The notes: generated from the letters alone by a model not told the origin. A stretch of DNA of 6,012 bases from Candidatus Sumerlaeota bacterium (GCA_003554345.1 PWGE01000434.1:1-6012); one strand, 5' to 3'. Numbered from the stretch's first letter, positions 1 to 6,012 are shown. Translations and numbers: made by a program.

Positions 1-878
1 CCGAACTGTTTAAGATAATTAATGGTGATGAGGTATTGAAGAGGGTCGACTTTGCTTTCAGAGGTTTCAGCTGCCTGGTTGATGAGTATGGCTGATTTCC
101 TTTCTGCCTGATAACGCCTGATTCTGGCTTCCGCTTCTCCCTCTGCTGTGAGGATAAGACTCCTTTTTTGACCTTCAGCAATTTTGATTCGTGATTCCAT
201 TTCTCCTTCTGCGTTTAGTATCTTTGCCCTTTTCCCACCTTCTGCTTCTAAAATAGTAGCCCGGCGTGCTCTTTCAGCCCGCATCTGTTTTTCCATTGCA
301 GAACGGATATCGTGGGGTGGGGTAATATCCTGGATTTCCACTCGATTTACTTTTACGCCCCATTTGTCGGTGGCTTCATCAAGAATAAGCCTGAGTTTTC
401 TGTTGATGGTATCTCGTGAAGAAAGTGTTTCGTCCAGGTCAAGCTCACCAATAAGATTTCGTAGAGTAGTCTGGGTAAGTTTTTTTATGGCTTCCGGTAC
501 GTTGTTTATTTCATAGGTGGCTTTTACGGGATCGGTTATCTGGTAATATAAGAGCCCGTTGATTTCTATGGTGACATTATCTTTGGTGATTACATTCTGG
601 CTGGGAAAATCATAAACAGTTTCTCTTAAATCAATACGTTCAAACTCACGGACAATTGTGAAGTATTGTCGTGCCCGTCGTTCTACTACCGTCCAGTTAA
701 TACGGCGGGGTCTGTCAAAAAAAGGAATAATCATGTTGATTCCGCTCTGAAGAATCCGGTCATATTTGCCAAGTCGTTCAATAACCATTACTTCAGCTTG
801 TTTGATAATATAGATTGATTTAGCAATGAGCACTGCCGCCAGTATGACTAAAACACTCAGAAAAATAAAAGCTTCCAT
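1..878 (-). CDS. SPFH/band-7 (stomatin, paraslipin-type) membrane protein, 3' end cut by window edge
   Basis: This membrane-anchored scaffold protein belongs to the SPFH family (QmcA/HflK/HflC/stomatin relatives), which oligomerises and is thought to organise membrane microdomains and modulate membrane proteases. I read 292 codons from the ATG at 878; the frame is open to the left edge. Residues about 3-24 form one N-terminal membrane segment. The SPFH domain follows (about 25-195), with VITKDNVTIEING at 96-108, DPVKATYEI at 116-124, LTQTTLRNLIGELDLDE at 134-150 and EKQMRAER at 196-203. Residues 209-252 are a helical, coiled-coil-like stretch with four 11-residue repeats containing xAEG. There are about 15-20 extra residues between the DRPRRI motif and ERIDLRE compared with short paraslipins. 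Family members usually have about 300-340 residues, so only a short C-terminal tail is missing. The start is supported by GGAGGA six bases upstream and by a TAATG overlap with nfeD, a classic partner. The exact cellular role is not shown by the sequence. Confidence 0.93.
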   Translation of the reverse strand, partial: MEAFIFLSVLVILAAVLIAKSIYIIKQAEVMVIERLGKYDRILQSGINMIIPFFDRPRRINWTVVERRARQYFTIVREFERIDLRETVYDFPSQNVITKDNVTIEINGLLYYQITDPVKATYEINNVPEAIKKLTQTTLRNLIGELDLDETLSSRDTINRKLRLILDEATDKWGVKVNRVEIQDITPPHDIRSAMEKQMRAERARRATILEAEGGKRAKILNAEGEMESRIKIAEGQKRSLILTAEGEAEARIRRYQAERKSAILINQAAETSESKVDPLQYLITINYLKQF

Positions 879-1327
879 TATGTTTCCTCCTCTATTTTTT
901 GTACCAGCAGGGAGTTTCCATCCACGGATTGAACCCTGATTTTCTGGCTGGCGTCTATTGATTTTCCATCAACACTGCGGGCTTGCCAGACCTCCCCTTT
1001 GATGCGTACTCTTCCAGGTTTGCCATGGGGTGGAATTTCCTCTTCTACAATCCCCTGTTTGCCTTCAAGGGCGGATACATTAGTGGGAAGTCGGGGTTTT
1101 CTGAAAAGTGCCAGGTAACTTTTTCTGAAGAAAAACAATCCTATAAAAGCCCCGCCCACGAATACAGAAAACTGCAAAAGAAAACTATTCGAAAAGAGAG
1201 CAGTGAAACCTGCTAAAATGCCCCCAATGCTGAAAAACAGCAACCCGAAAGGTTCTTCGATTATTTCAACAATTAAAAAAAGAATTGCTACTATCAGCCA
1301 GAAGTAAGTGGAGGTCAAAAAACCCAT
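878..1327 (-). CDS. NfeD-family membrane protein (short form)
   Basis: This is a 149-residue NfeD-like protein, the usual genetic and probably physical partner of SPFH proteins in the cytoplasmic membrane. Hydrophobic segments at about 8-25, 28-47 and 49-67 form the membrane part. The C-terminal part (about 86-146) is the soluble OB-fold domain typical of the family: LEGKQGIV at 87-94, a P-x-GxxGRVRIKGEVWQA stretch at about 100-116 and the closing VDGNSLLVQKI at 135-145. The length matches the short class (about 140-150 residues) that lacks the N-terminal ClpP-like protease domain found in long NfeD proteins, so no protease activity is expected. The start is supported by GGAGGG at 1333-1338, five bases upstream. 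It lies 16 bases after the foldase gene, and its stop codon shares one base with the SPFH start. Family assignment is firm; what the pair does in this organism is inference. Confidence 0.93.
   Translation of the reverse strand: MGFLTSTYFWLIVAILFLIVEIIEEPFGLLFFSIGGILAGFTALFSNSFLLQFSVFVGGAFIGLFFFRKSYLALFRKPRLPTNVSALEGKQGIVEEEIPPHGKPGRVRIKGEVWQARSVDGKSIDASQKIRVQSVDGNSLLVQKIEEET
885..890 (-). promoter_or_regulatory. Shine-Dalgarno sequence for the SPFH gene
   Basis: GGAGGA lies six bases before the ATG at 878 and inside the last codons of nfeD. Together with the TAATG stop/start overlap it fixes the SPFH start and suggests translational coupling to nfeD. Confidence 0.85.
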
Positions 1328-1343
1328 GTATTCCCTCCATCAC

Positions 1344-3002
1344 TTAATCTATTTGTTCAACTGCCGATACAATTTTCACCTTATATTCTTCAAATAAATC
1401 GTTTTTATACTCATCAACTGCCATGACCTGTTTGTGGAATTCCAGCTGGTCCTTGATAAGAGGTCTTACTTCTTCAAAAGGTTTGGGTTGAGGAGGGCGC
1501 TCATCATGACGGTAGACAATCATATAACCGTTATTTGTTTCGAAGGGTTGGGAAAATTCGCCATTTTCCAGTGAAACCATTATTTCATCCCGATCGGGAT
1601 GGGAAGGACGGGAAACCCAGCCTACACGTCCGCCGTCTTCATGGTACCTGTCTTCTGAAAAATCAACAGCGACATCTTCGAAGGAGTTTCCTTCCTTCAG
1701 TTTTTGATAGGCTTGTTGTACGGTTGTTTCCGCATCTCCTCTTTTACCTTCCGATACCGTAATCTGGCTGATAAGATACTGATCACCTGTTTGAAAATTG
1801 TCAATATTTTCTTCGTAATAAGAGCGGGCTTCTTCTTCGCTAACTTCGACTTCTTTAAGAAATTCATCGATGTAGTAACGCCGGAATACTGCTTCTTTCA
1901 GAAGCTGGCGACCGCGGAGAATGGTTTCTTCCTCGTCATCAAGAAGATGAAAATAGAAGGCAAAGTTTTCCGCAATCTGGCGAAGAAAACGCTCACGTTG
2001 AGTTTTTCTGTTCATTATCTTTTCCAGATCATGCGGACCGACTGCCCATTCCAGTTTTTCTAATGTTATTTCCAGGTCAATTTCGGGAAATGAGAAAAGA
2101 GGAGTCTTATAATCCTCTTCATAATCCAGGTCTTCTGGTATTTCCCAGTCTTCCATATATTCATCGAAAAGCTCTGCCTTTTTCTCTTTGACAAGCGAAC
2201 TGCGTGCAGAGTCAGCAATCATCTGCCGGATTTGGGGTTTTGCTTCTGAAAAGGGTAGTTTCTCTTCTTCTTTTTGTTCGACTAACTGAAAGATTACGTA
2301 CCCATTTTCACTGGGGAATGGTTCTGATATTTCGTTTTCTTCTAAATTACTGATAAGTTTCCATAAGTCCGGGGACATTCGGTCTTTTTCAATAGTATGT
2401 ACCAGATCGTCTTCAACATTATATGGAGACTGGGAGTAGGTGAGGATAAGTTCATCGAATTCTTTGGGATTCTCTGTTGCTTTGTGGTAAAGTTCCTGTG
2501 CCAGTGCTTCCAGGTTTTCCTGATCTTCGGATTTTGCCGTGGGGACACCCTCCAGAAAGAGATACTTAAAAGAAGCTCGTGGAGGCTGTTGAAAGAAGGA
2601 GCTGTATTCTTCATAAAAATCACGCAGCCTTTCCTCACCAAGATCCGGCGTTACTTCGCGGTAGATCCGATTGCTGGTGAGCGTATGAGCAAATTGGGCA
2701 GCGTAGTAATGTGTGAAGAAGTTAATGTATGCTTCATCCTTGTATTCATCTCCATACTTTTCCATGAGAAGCCTGTTAAATAATAGTTCATTGAGTGAGA
2801 AAACGAGAAATTCAGCATCAGTGGGGAAAGGACGGTTGGTTATGTACGGAGCATGGTTTACCCATTGCTGAGTGGTGTAAAGCTGAATTTCTTCCTTTTC
2901 TACGTTCCCCCCCTGGTAGAGTGCTACAATAGAGGGAAGAGAATCTGCTCCTATTCCCAAAAGGGCAAGAAAGATCGTTGCTGTAAATATTTTTTTTAGC
3001 AT
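1344..3002 (-). CDS. exported SurA/PpiD-like foldase with two parvulin-type (PpiC) domains
   Basis: This 552-residue protein is predicted to be an exported chaperone of the parvulin peptidyl-prolyl isomerase family, acting on proteins crossing or assembling in the periplasm. Residues 1-19 look like a signal peptide (two lysines, hydrophobic stretch, possible cleavage after GIGA); there is no lipobox cysteine. A helical N-terminal region (about 30-135) resembles the SurA/PpiD chaperone module. The first, diverged parvulin-like domain spans about 143-243 (ISEPFPSENGYVIF at 225-238). A linker follows, with helices at about 315-405. The second, better parvulin domain spans about 408-500 (FEDVAVDFSED 441-451, GGRVGWVSR 457-465, SQPFETNNGYMIVY 484-497). 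The conserved histidines of active parvulins seem absent from both domains (K146 and V236; Q413 and M494 by my alignment), so it may be mainly a chaperone. The protein is strikingly rich in Glu/Asp. It has its own promoter at the end of rluD and leads an operon with nfeD and the SPFH gene. The start has a modest AGGG Shine-Dalgarno sequence with tight spacing. A PpiD-like or PrsA-like role is also possible. Confidence 0.88.
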   Translation of the reverse strand: MLKKIFTATIFLALLGIGADSLPSIVALYQGGNVEKEEIQLYTTQQWVNHAPYITNRPFPTDAEFLVFSLNELLFNRLLMEKYGDEYKDEAYINFFTHYYAAQFAHTLTSNRIYREVTPDLGEERLRDFYEEYSSFFQQPPRASFKYLFLEGVPTAKSEDQENLEALAQELYHKATENPKEFDELILTYSQSPYNVEDDLVHTIEKDRMSPDLWKLISNLEENEISEPFPSENGYVIFQLVEQKEEEKLPFSEAKPQIRQMIADSARSSLVKEKKAELFDEYMEDWEIPEDLDYEEDYKTPLFSFPEIDLEITLEKLEWAVGPHDLEKIMNRKTQRERFLRQIAENFAFYFHLLDDEEETILRGRQLLKEAVFRRYYIDEFLKEVEVSEEEARSYYEENIDNFQTGDQYLISQITVSEGKRGDAETTVQQAYQKLKEGNSFEDVAVDFSEDRYHEDGGRVGWVSRPSHPDRDEIMVSLENGEFSQPFETNNGYMIVYRHDERPPQPKPFEEVRPLIKDQLEFHKQVMAVDEYKNDLFEEYKVKIVSAVEQID

Positions 3003-3022
3003 CAGTCCCTGCTTTTTGAGAT

Positions 3023-3052
3023 ATTATAACAGTTTTTAAGCTAATATTTCAA
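3023..3052 (-). promoter_or_regulatory. predicted sigma70-type promoter with extended -10, driving foldase-nfeD-SPFH
   Basis: On the minus strand a -35 box TTGAAA (3047-3052, one mismatch to TTGACA) is followed by an 18-base spacer and a perfect -10 box TATAAT (3023-3028) preceded by TGT (3029-3031), the extended -10 form TGnTATAAT. The -35 box lies within the last codons of rluD. Transcription should begin near 3016-3017, giving a leader of only about 14-15 bases with AGGG at 3007-3010 as the ribosome-binding site. It is a sequence prediction, but the match is unusually good and its position right before the next start codon makes sense. Confidence 0.7.
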
Positions 3053-3998
3053 GAAATTCCTCAAAAAAAGGGGGATTGTCTATTTGAAAACAGAGTTTTT
3101 TGTCAGTAACAGGGTGACTGAAAACGAGAGTGGAAGCATAAAGCATATGAGCGGGATATTTTTTCAAAGCATCCCAGGGTTTAAAAAGGCCGGCTTTCTG
3201 TATGATATCTCTTTCGCGGGAAAAACCGTACGTTTTATCCCCAATAACCGGGGTGCCCATATAGTTCATGTGAACCCTTATTTGATGGGTACGTCCTGTG
3301 AGAAGTTCGAATTCTACGAGAGAAAACTGGTGGTAGTATTTTAATACCCGGTAAAAAGTTATGGCTTTGCGCTTTGCCTTTTCCAGCACGGTCATTTTAT
3401 AACGCTTCACAGGATGTCGTCCATAATAGGTTTCGATTTTTCCCTCTGGAGGGGAGAGTCTTCCCAGTAAAAGCCCCCTGTAAAGGCGTTTGATTTTGCG
3501 TTCTTTCATCTGCTGCACAAGTGATTTATGAACCCTGTTATCTTTGGCGACAATGAGCAGACCGGCTGTTTCTTTATCCAAACGATGAATGATTCCGGGT
3601 CGCTGAGAATGCCCCTCTGAAGAAAGAGGCATGGAGCGGTATAAAAGGCCTTCTACGAGGGTGGGAGAAGTGGTGGAGGGGGCGGGATGAACAATAACAC
3701 CTGCCGGTTTGTTCACAATCAGTAAATAGTCGTCTTCATGTAAAATATCAAAAGGAACAGGTCGGGGACGGGGTTTTTCTTCAGATGCACACACAAGCGT
3801 TAATTGAATTTTATCGCCCTTTTGAACATGATGCTTTTTTTCTTTTACAGTATTTTCATTGATTTGTAACAATCCCTGTTCAATCAACCTTTGAATATGA
3901 GAGCGACTTATATCAGGTAAAGCGGAGGAAAGATACTTATCAATCCTTGTTGGAGATTCTTTTTGATACTCAAGATGGATTGTTTTACTTTCAGTCAT
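3036..3998 (-). CDS. rluD: 23S rRNA pseudouridine synthase, RluD type (RluA family)
   Basis: This 320-residue cytoplasmic enzyme converts specific uridines in large-subunit rRNA to pseudouridine. In E. coli RluD the sites are 1911, 1915 and 1917 of helix 69. An N-terminal S4 RNA-binding domain spans about 17-75 (RIDKYLSSALPDISRSHIQRLI at its start, then GLLQIN and KGDKIQL). The catalytic domain spans about 83-315, with LLIVNKPAGVIVHP at 92-105, the family signature HRLDKETAGLLIVAK at 138-152 in which D141 is the catalytic aspartate, LTGRTHQIRVHM at 233-244 and IGDKTYG at 252-258. Length and domain order are those of RluD/RluC; RluD is my preferred subtype because of the S4 domain and overall similarity, but the exact target sites cannot be proven from sequence. 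The start at 3998 fits the beginning of the S4 domain, although no clear Shine-Dalgarno sequence precedes it. A 292-base gap separates it from htrA, and the next operon's promoter overlaps its 3' end. Confidence 0.94.
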   Translation of the reverse strand: MTESKTIHLEYQKESPTRIDKYLSSALPDISRSHIQRLIEQGLLQINENTVKEKKHHVQKGDKIQLTLVCASEEKPRPRPVPFDILHEDDYLLIVNKPAGVIVHPAPSTTSPTLVEGLLYRSMPLSSEGHSQRPGIIHRLDKETAGLLIVAKDNRVHKSLVQQMKERKIKRLYRGLLLGRLSPPEGKIETYYGRHPVKRYKMTVLEKAKRKAITFYRVLKYYHQFSLVEFELLTGRTHQIRVHMNYMGTPVIGDKTYGFSRERDIIQKAGLFKPWDALKKYPAHMLYASTLVFSHPVTDKKLCFQIDNPPFFEEFLEILA

Positions 3999-4072
3999 TA
4001 TTTATTCGTATGGAAAAGTATTGCATGCCAAAAAGAACTTTTCTTCTCTGGATTCTTTTTCCTTAATTTTTT

Positions 4073-4124
4073 AAAAGACCTCTTTATTCGGTTTTTGGAC
4101 CTCGTTAGCTAACATCGGTCTTTT
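4073..4124. repeat. inverted repeat with two competing arms; terminator- or attenuator-like
   Basis: AAAAGACC at 4073-4080 is the exact reverse complement of GGTCTTTT at 4117-4124. GACCTC occurs twice in direct orientation (4077-4082 and 4098-4103), so either copy can pair through GACC with the GGTC at 4117-4120. The inner option encloses the perfect 10-base palindrome GTTAGCTAAC (4104-4113). Read on the plus strand, the inner hairpin is followed by seven T residues (4121-4127), like an intrinsic terminator, yet no plus-strand gene is present. On the minus strand, the outer pairing ends in TTTT before an A-rich stretch. The repeats are plainly there; whether they act as a terminator, an attenuator of rluD or a protein-binding site is unknown. 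Confidence 0.45.
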
Positions 4125-4211
4125 TTTCTGTCAGTCTTGTTCTGATTTATTCAGTTTCATATTGTCTGATAATAATTCTATAAGAATGGTTTAACGGCTT
4201 TTATTAATGAT

Positions 4212-4238
4212 TCCATGGCTTTGTGCCGGAAGCCTGGA
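4212..4238. repeat. imperfect hairpin downstream of htrA
   Basis: TCCA (4212-4215) pairs with TGGA (4235-4238) and GGCTT (4217-4221) with AAGCC (4230-4234), with one bulged T and an 8-base loop. It lies about 50 bases after the htrA stop. There is no run of T on the minus strand directly after it, so it is not a standard intrinsic terminator. It could protect the 3' end of the htrA transcript or belong to a dispersed palindromic repeat. Confidence 0.4.
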
Positions 4239-4290
4239 CACCTCTTTTTAACACCAAAGGCTGGCTTTCCTTTCAGAATTCTCATGCCAC

Positions 4291-5361
4291 TCAGTATTGC
4301 ACCTGTATGTCTTTAAGATCGCCTCTTCTAAATACCCTGTACTGAACAGTACTTCCTTTTATTATATCGCGTATAAAAGAGCGAAAATGTTCTACGCTGA
4401 GGATTTCATTGTCGTTGATATGGGTGATAATATCTCCTCTCTGTAATCCACTTCGGGCCTCTCTACTTCCGGGATTGATAGAAGTGACCAGCACTCCACT
4501 TTCTTCAAATTCCAGTATATCAGCTATTTCATCTGTAACTTCCTGGATGTTGAATTCCAGAGATGGGCGCTCGATTTTACCGTGCTCTTTCAAAAGCGAA
4601 CTGATTCTTTTTGCCCGGTTAATGGGTATGGCAAAACCTATGCCTTCTGCTCCGCCACTCCTGGTGAAAATAAAGGTGTTAATCCCGATCACTTGACCGG
4701 TACTATCTACAAGAGGACCACCGCTATTACCGGGATTGATTGAAGCATCAGTCTGAATCATGTCCCGATAAACACGCTGGGTCTGTTGGGATTTAATATT
4801 ACGGTTAACCCCGGAAATAACGCCTACGGTAACTGTTGGTTCAGGACTTTCTATGGCAGGTCCGTACGGATTGCCCAGCGCGATAGACCATTCTCCAGTA
4901 AAGAGCTCATCAGAGTTTCCCAGTTTTACGTAAGGAAGATTGTCTCCTTCGATTTTCAGCAGGCATATGTCAGTAAGGGGGTCATTTCCAATGAGTTCTC
5001 CATCGAAGACCCTGCCGTCTGGTAAAGTAACTTCAACCTTCTCGGCATCACGTATAACATGACTGTTGGTGAGAATATATCCTTTGCTGTTAATAAGAAA
5101 ACCCGACCCCACCTTCGGCAAATGTATAATTTCTTCTTCTACTTTGTATTCCAGAGGTCTTCCGAAGAAAAGAGAATCAAAATAGTCAGCGATACTATAG
5201 TGTTTGCGCTCGCGACGCTTGACCAGACTTAAACTCACCACTGCGGGAGAAACCTCTTCTACTGCCCTGACAATGGCGTTGCGACGGTTCTGGTAAAGCT
5301 CCTCTGCTCCCAGAGAAAAAACAACCAAAAAAATAATAAAAAGACCAAATTTGCGTTTCAT
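4291..5361 (-). CDS. periplasmic serine protease, HtrA/DegP-DegS family, one PDZ domain
   Basis: This 356-residue exported protease of the HtrA (S1C) family cleaves misfolded envelope proteins or acts as a stress-sensing protease. Residues about 5-19 form a hydrophobic segment that is either a signal peptide (possible cleavage after SLGA) or a DegS-like anchor. The trypsin-like domain covers about 28-260 with a complete catalytic triad: H101 in TNSHVI, D131 in LTDICLL and S213 in the GNSGGP motif (211-216). The substrate-pocket region reads GIGFAIPI at 240-247. One PDZ domain follows at about 266-356, with SGVLVTSINPGSREARSGL at 288-306 and GDIITHIND at 309-317. A single PDZ and this length resemble DegS/HtrA rather than two-PDZ DegP of about 450-480 residues. 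The start at 5361 is supported by AAGGAAG at 5371-5377, nine bases upstream. It begins three bases after the femAB-like gene, so the two are probably co-transcribed. All key residues are intact. Confidence 0.94.
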   Translation of the reverse strand: MKRKFGLFIIFLVVFSLGAEELYQNRRNAIVRAVEEVSPAVVSLSLVKRRERKHYSIADYFDSLFFGRPLEYKVEEEIIHLPKVGSGFLINSKGYILTNSHVIRDAEKVEVTLPDGRVFDGELIGNDPLTDICLLKIEGDNLPYVKLGNSDELFTGEWSIALGNPYGPAIESPEPTVTVGVISGVNRNIKSQQTQRVYRDMIQTDASINPGNSGGPLVDSTGQVIGINTFIFTRSGGAEGIGFAIPINRAKRISSLLKEHGKIERPSLEFNIQEVTDEIADILEFEESGVLVTSINPGSREARSGLQRGDIITHINDNEILSVEHFRSFIRDIIKGSTVQYRVFRRGDLKDIQVQY

Positions 5362-5364
5362 AGC

Positions 5365-6012
5365 TTAATTCTTCCTTATTTGATGGAGGGTGAGATAGGC
5401 TTTCCCTTTTTTGTTTAAGGGAAAGGCATAACACGGCAGTTTTACACTTTGAGGTCGAAATGCTTCTTTGAACCTTATAAGAGAACGTTGTTGTTGAGAG
5501 GCACCAAGATCCAGATAACGGATTTGCCCCGCATAAGATTGACAGATTTTCCATATGATGAGGCTATGGGCATTAAGATGGTAGTAAGCTCTCTTACCCA
5601 TGGCAAAAGCATAATGGATAATGTTTTTTCCTCTGTAAAAAAGGGATCCGGCGATAATCTGTTTGTTCTTACAGGCAACGTAAAACTCAAGGGCAGAACC
5701 CAACTCCGAAAAAGCATGCTGAAAATAAGATCTTGAATACTTCATGCCTTTCTTTGCGCTGTTTTTGGGGAGTGATTCTTCATAAAGTTTCCATGCCAGC
5801 CCGGCAGCCTCTTCTTCCTCATAGAGCTCTACCGTTACCCCTTTTTTAAGAGCTCGCCGGATGTCATTTCGTTTACGGGAAGTATAACAATTCCAGATTT
5901 TTTCAGGTGTCCCTTCCAGTTCCAGGATATGTGTTTCATTGTCCTCTTTCAGAATGCCTTCCTGGTATGTGGCAGATTGTAAGGGATTATTATGAATGAG
6001 AAGCATATCAGC
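5365..6012 (-). CDS. FemAB/GNAT-fold acyltransferase-like protein, 5' end cut by window edge
   Basis: The visible part is the C-terminal region of a protein with the FemAB-type (GNAT-fold) acyltransferase domain. Relatives transfer amino acids from aminoacyl-tRNA to peptidoglycan precursors or act as N-acyltransferases on other substrates. Counting from the methionine at 6006, SRKRNDIRRALKKGV (43-57) matches the family's basic helix, EFYVACKNKQIIAGSLFYRG (107-126) the core strand-turn-strand, YYHLNAHSLIIWKICQSYAG (141-160) the following helix, and YLDLGAS (164-170) with RFKEAF (178-183) the C-terminal signature. The frame stays open upstream of that methionine to the window edge (codons Ala-Asp), and family members normally have about 300-350 residues, so the true start is probably about 100 residues further right and the methionine at 6006 is internal. 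It precedes htrA by three bases. The substrate is unknown; peptidoglycan or another surface polymer is a guess from the family and the envelope-related context. Confidence 0.8.
   Translation of the reverse strand, partial: ADMLLIHNNPLQSATYQEGILKEDNETHILELEGTPEKIWNCYTSRKRNDIRRALKKGVTVELYEEEEAAGLAWKLYEESLPKNSAKKGMKYSRSYFQHAFSELGSALEFYVACKNKQIIAGSLFYRGKNIIHYAFAMGKRAYYHLNAHSLIIWKICQSYAGQIRYLDLGASQQQRSLIRFKEAFRPQSVKLPCYAFPLNKKGKAYLTLHQIRKN
5371..5377 (-). promoter_or_regulatory. Shine-Dalgarno sequence for htrA
   Basis: AAGGAAG lies nine bases before the ATG at 5361, inside the final codons of the femAB-like gene. It supports the chosen start and co-transcription of the two genes. Confidence 0.7.

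Larger units (their letters stand above)
3999..4290. other. 292-base intergenic region between htrA and rluD, no convincing gene
   Basis: This is the only long gap in the window. It should contain the end of the femAB-htrA transcript and the promoter or leader of rluD. I see a hairpin at 4212-4238, a set of competing inverted repeats at 4073-4124, and a 35-codon open frame on the minus strand (4178-4285) beginning just after the htrA stop. No clear sigma70 promoter or strong terminator for the minus strand stands out, and the start of rluD lacks a good Shine-Dalgarno sequence. The rluD-proximal part is A+T-rich. Confidence 0.75.

Noticed and set aside
184-516. Plus-strand open frame of 110 codons opposite the SPFH gene
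   Set aside because: It lies wholly antisense to a clearly conserved SPFH coding sequence, and its translation is low-complexity Ser/Phe-rich without recognisable domains.
1704-2063. Plus-strand open frames within the foldase gene (also 1535-1762 and 2397-2783)
   Set aside because: They are antisense shadows of the foldase reading frame with no family resemblance and no plus-strand operon context.
3999-4050. Possible rluD promoter with TTGGCA as -35 close to the start codon
   Set aside because: The only -10 candidates at allowed spacing are poor (TACGAA at 15 bases), so it is no better than chance in this A+T-rich stretch.
4260-4290. Possible terminator right after htrA (AAAGG/CCTTT stem)
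   Set aside because: The stem is only about five base pairs, mostly A-T, and is not followed by a run of T on the minus strand.
5195-5554. Minus-strand 119-codon frame across the femAB-like/htrA junction, plus antisense frames at 4409-4696, 4786-5025 and 5449-5736
   Set aside because: They overlap the well-supported femAB-like and htrA genes in other frames; the real genes have catalytic motifs, these have none.

Overview
All supported genes lie on the minus strand, so the window reads from high to low coordinates as one directional set of cell-envelope and housekeeping genes. In transcription order they are: the C-terminal part of a FemAB/GNAT-fold acyltransferase-like protein (truncated by the right edge), a DegS/DegP-type periplasmic serine protease (htrA), a 292-base gap without a convincing gene, an RluD-type 23S rRNA pseudouridine synthase, an exported two-domain parvulin-type (SurA/PpiD-like) foldase, a short NfeD-family membrane protein, and a stomatin/paraslipin-type SPFH protein (truncated by the left edge).

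The exported protease, the SurA-like foldase with a signal peptide and the SPFH-NfeD pair point to a bacterium with an outer membrane and periplasm. The composition is moderately A+T-rich. The sequence style of the SPFH protein and of HtrA reminds me of spirochaetes, but other Gram-negative or uncultivated lineages fit as well. No rRNA or other phylogenetic marker is present, so the taxonomic suggestion is weak.

Region by region: 5365-6012 (femAB-like) and 4291-5361 (htrA) are 3 bases apart with the htrA ribosome-binding site inside the upstream gene, so they are probably co-transcribed. The gap 3999-4290 holds two potential hairpins and a 35-codon open frame that I do not trust as a gene. 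rluD (3036-3998) is followed by a very good sigma70-type promoter (TTGAAA, 18-base spacer, TGT-TATAAT) that begins inside the last codons of rluD and should start transcription about 14 bases before the foldase gene. The foldase, nfeD and SPFH genes (3002 to the left edge) are tightly packed, with a 16-base gap and then a one-base TAATG stop/start overlap, so they look like one operon.

The likely theme is envelope protein quality control: HtrA degrades or senses misfolded exported proteins, the SurA-like protein chaperones them, and the SPFH-NfeD pair organises membrane microdomains. No mobile element, CRISPR array, tRNA, rRNA or obviously new system is visible. The most interesting points are the apparent loss of the conserved histidines in both parvulin domains, the internal promoter, and the structured gap upstream of rluD.
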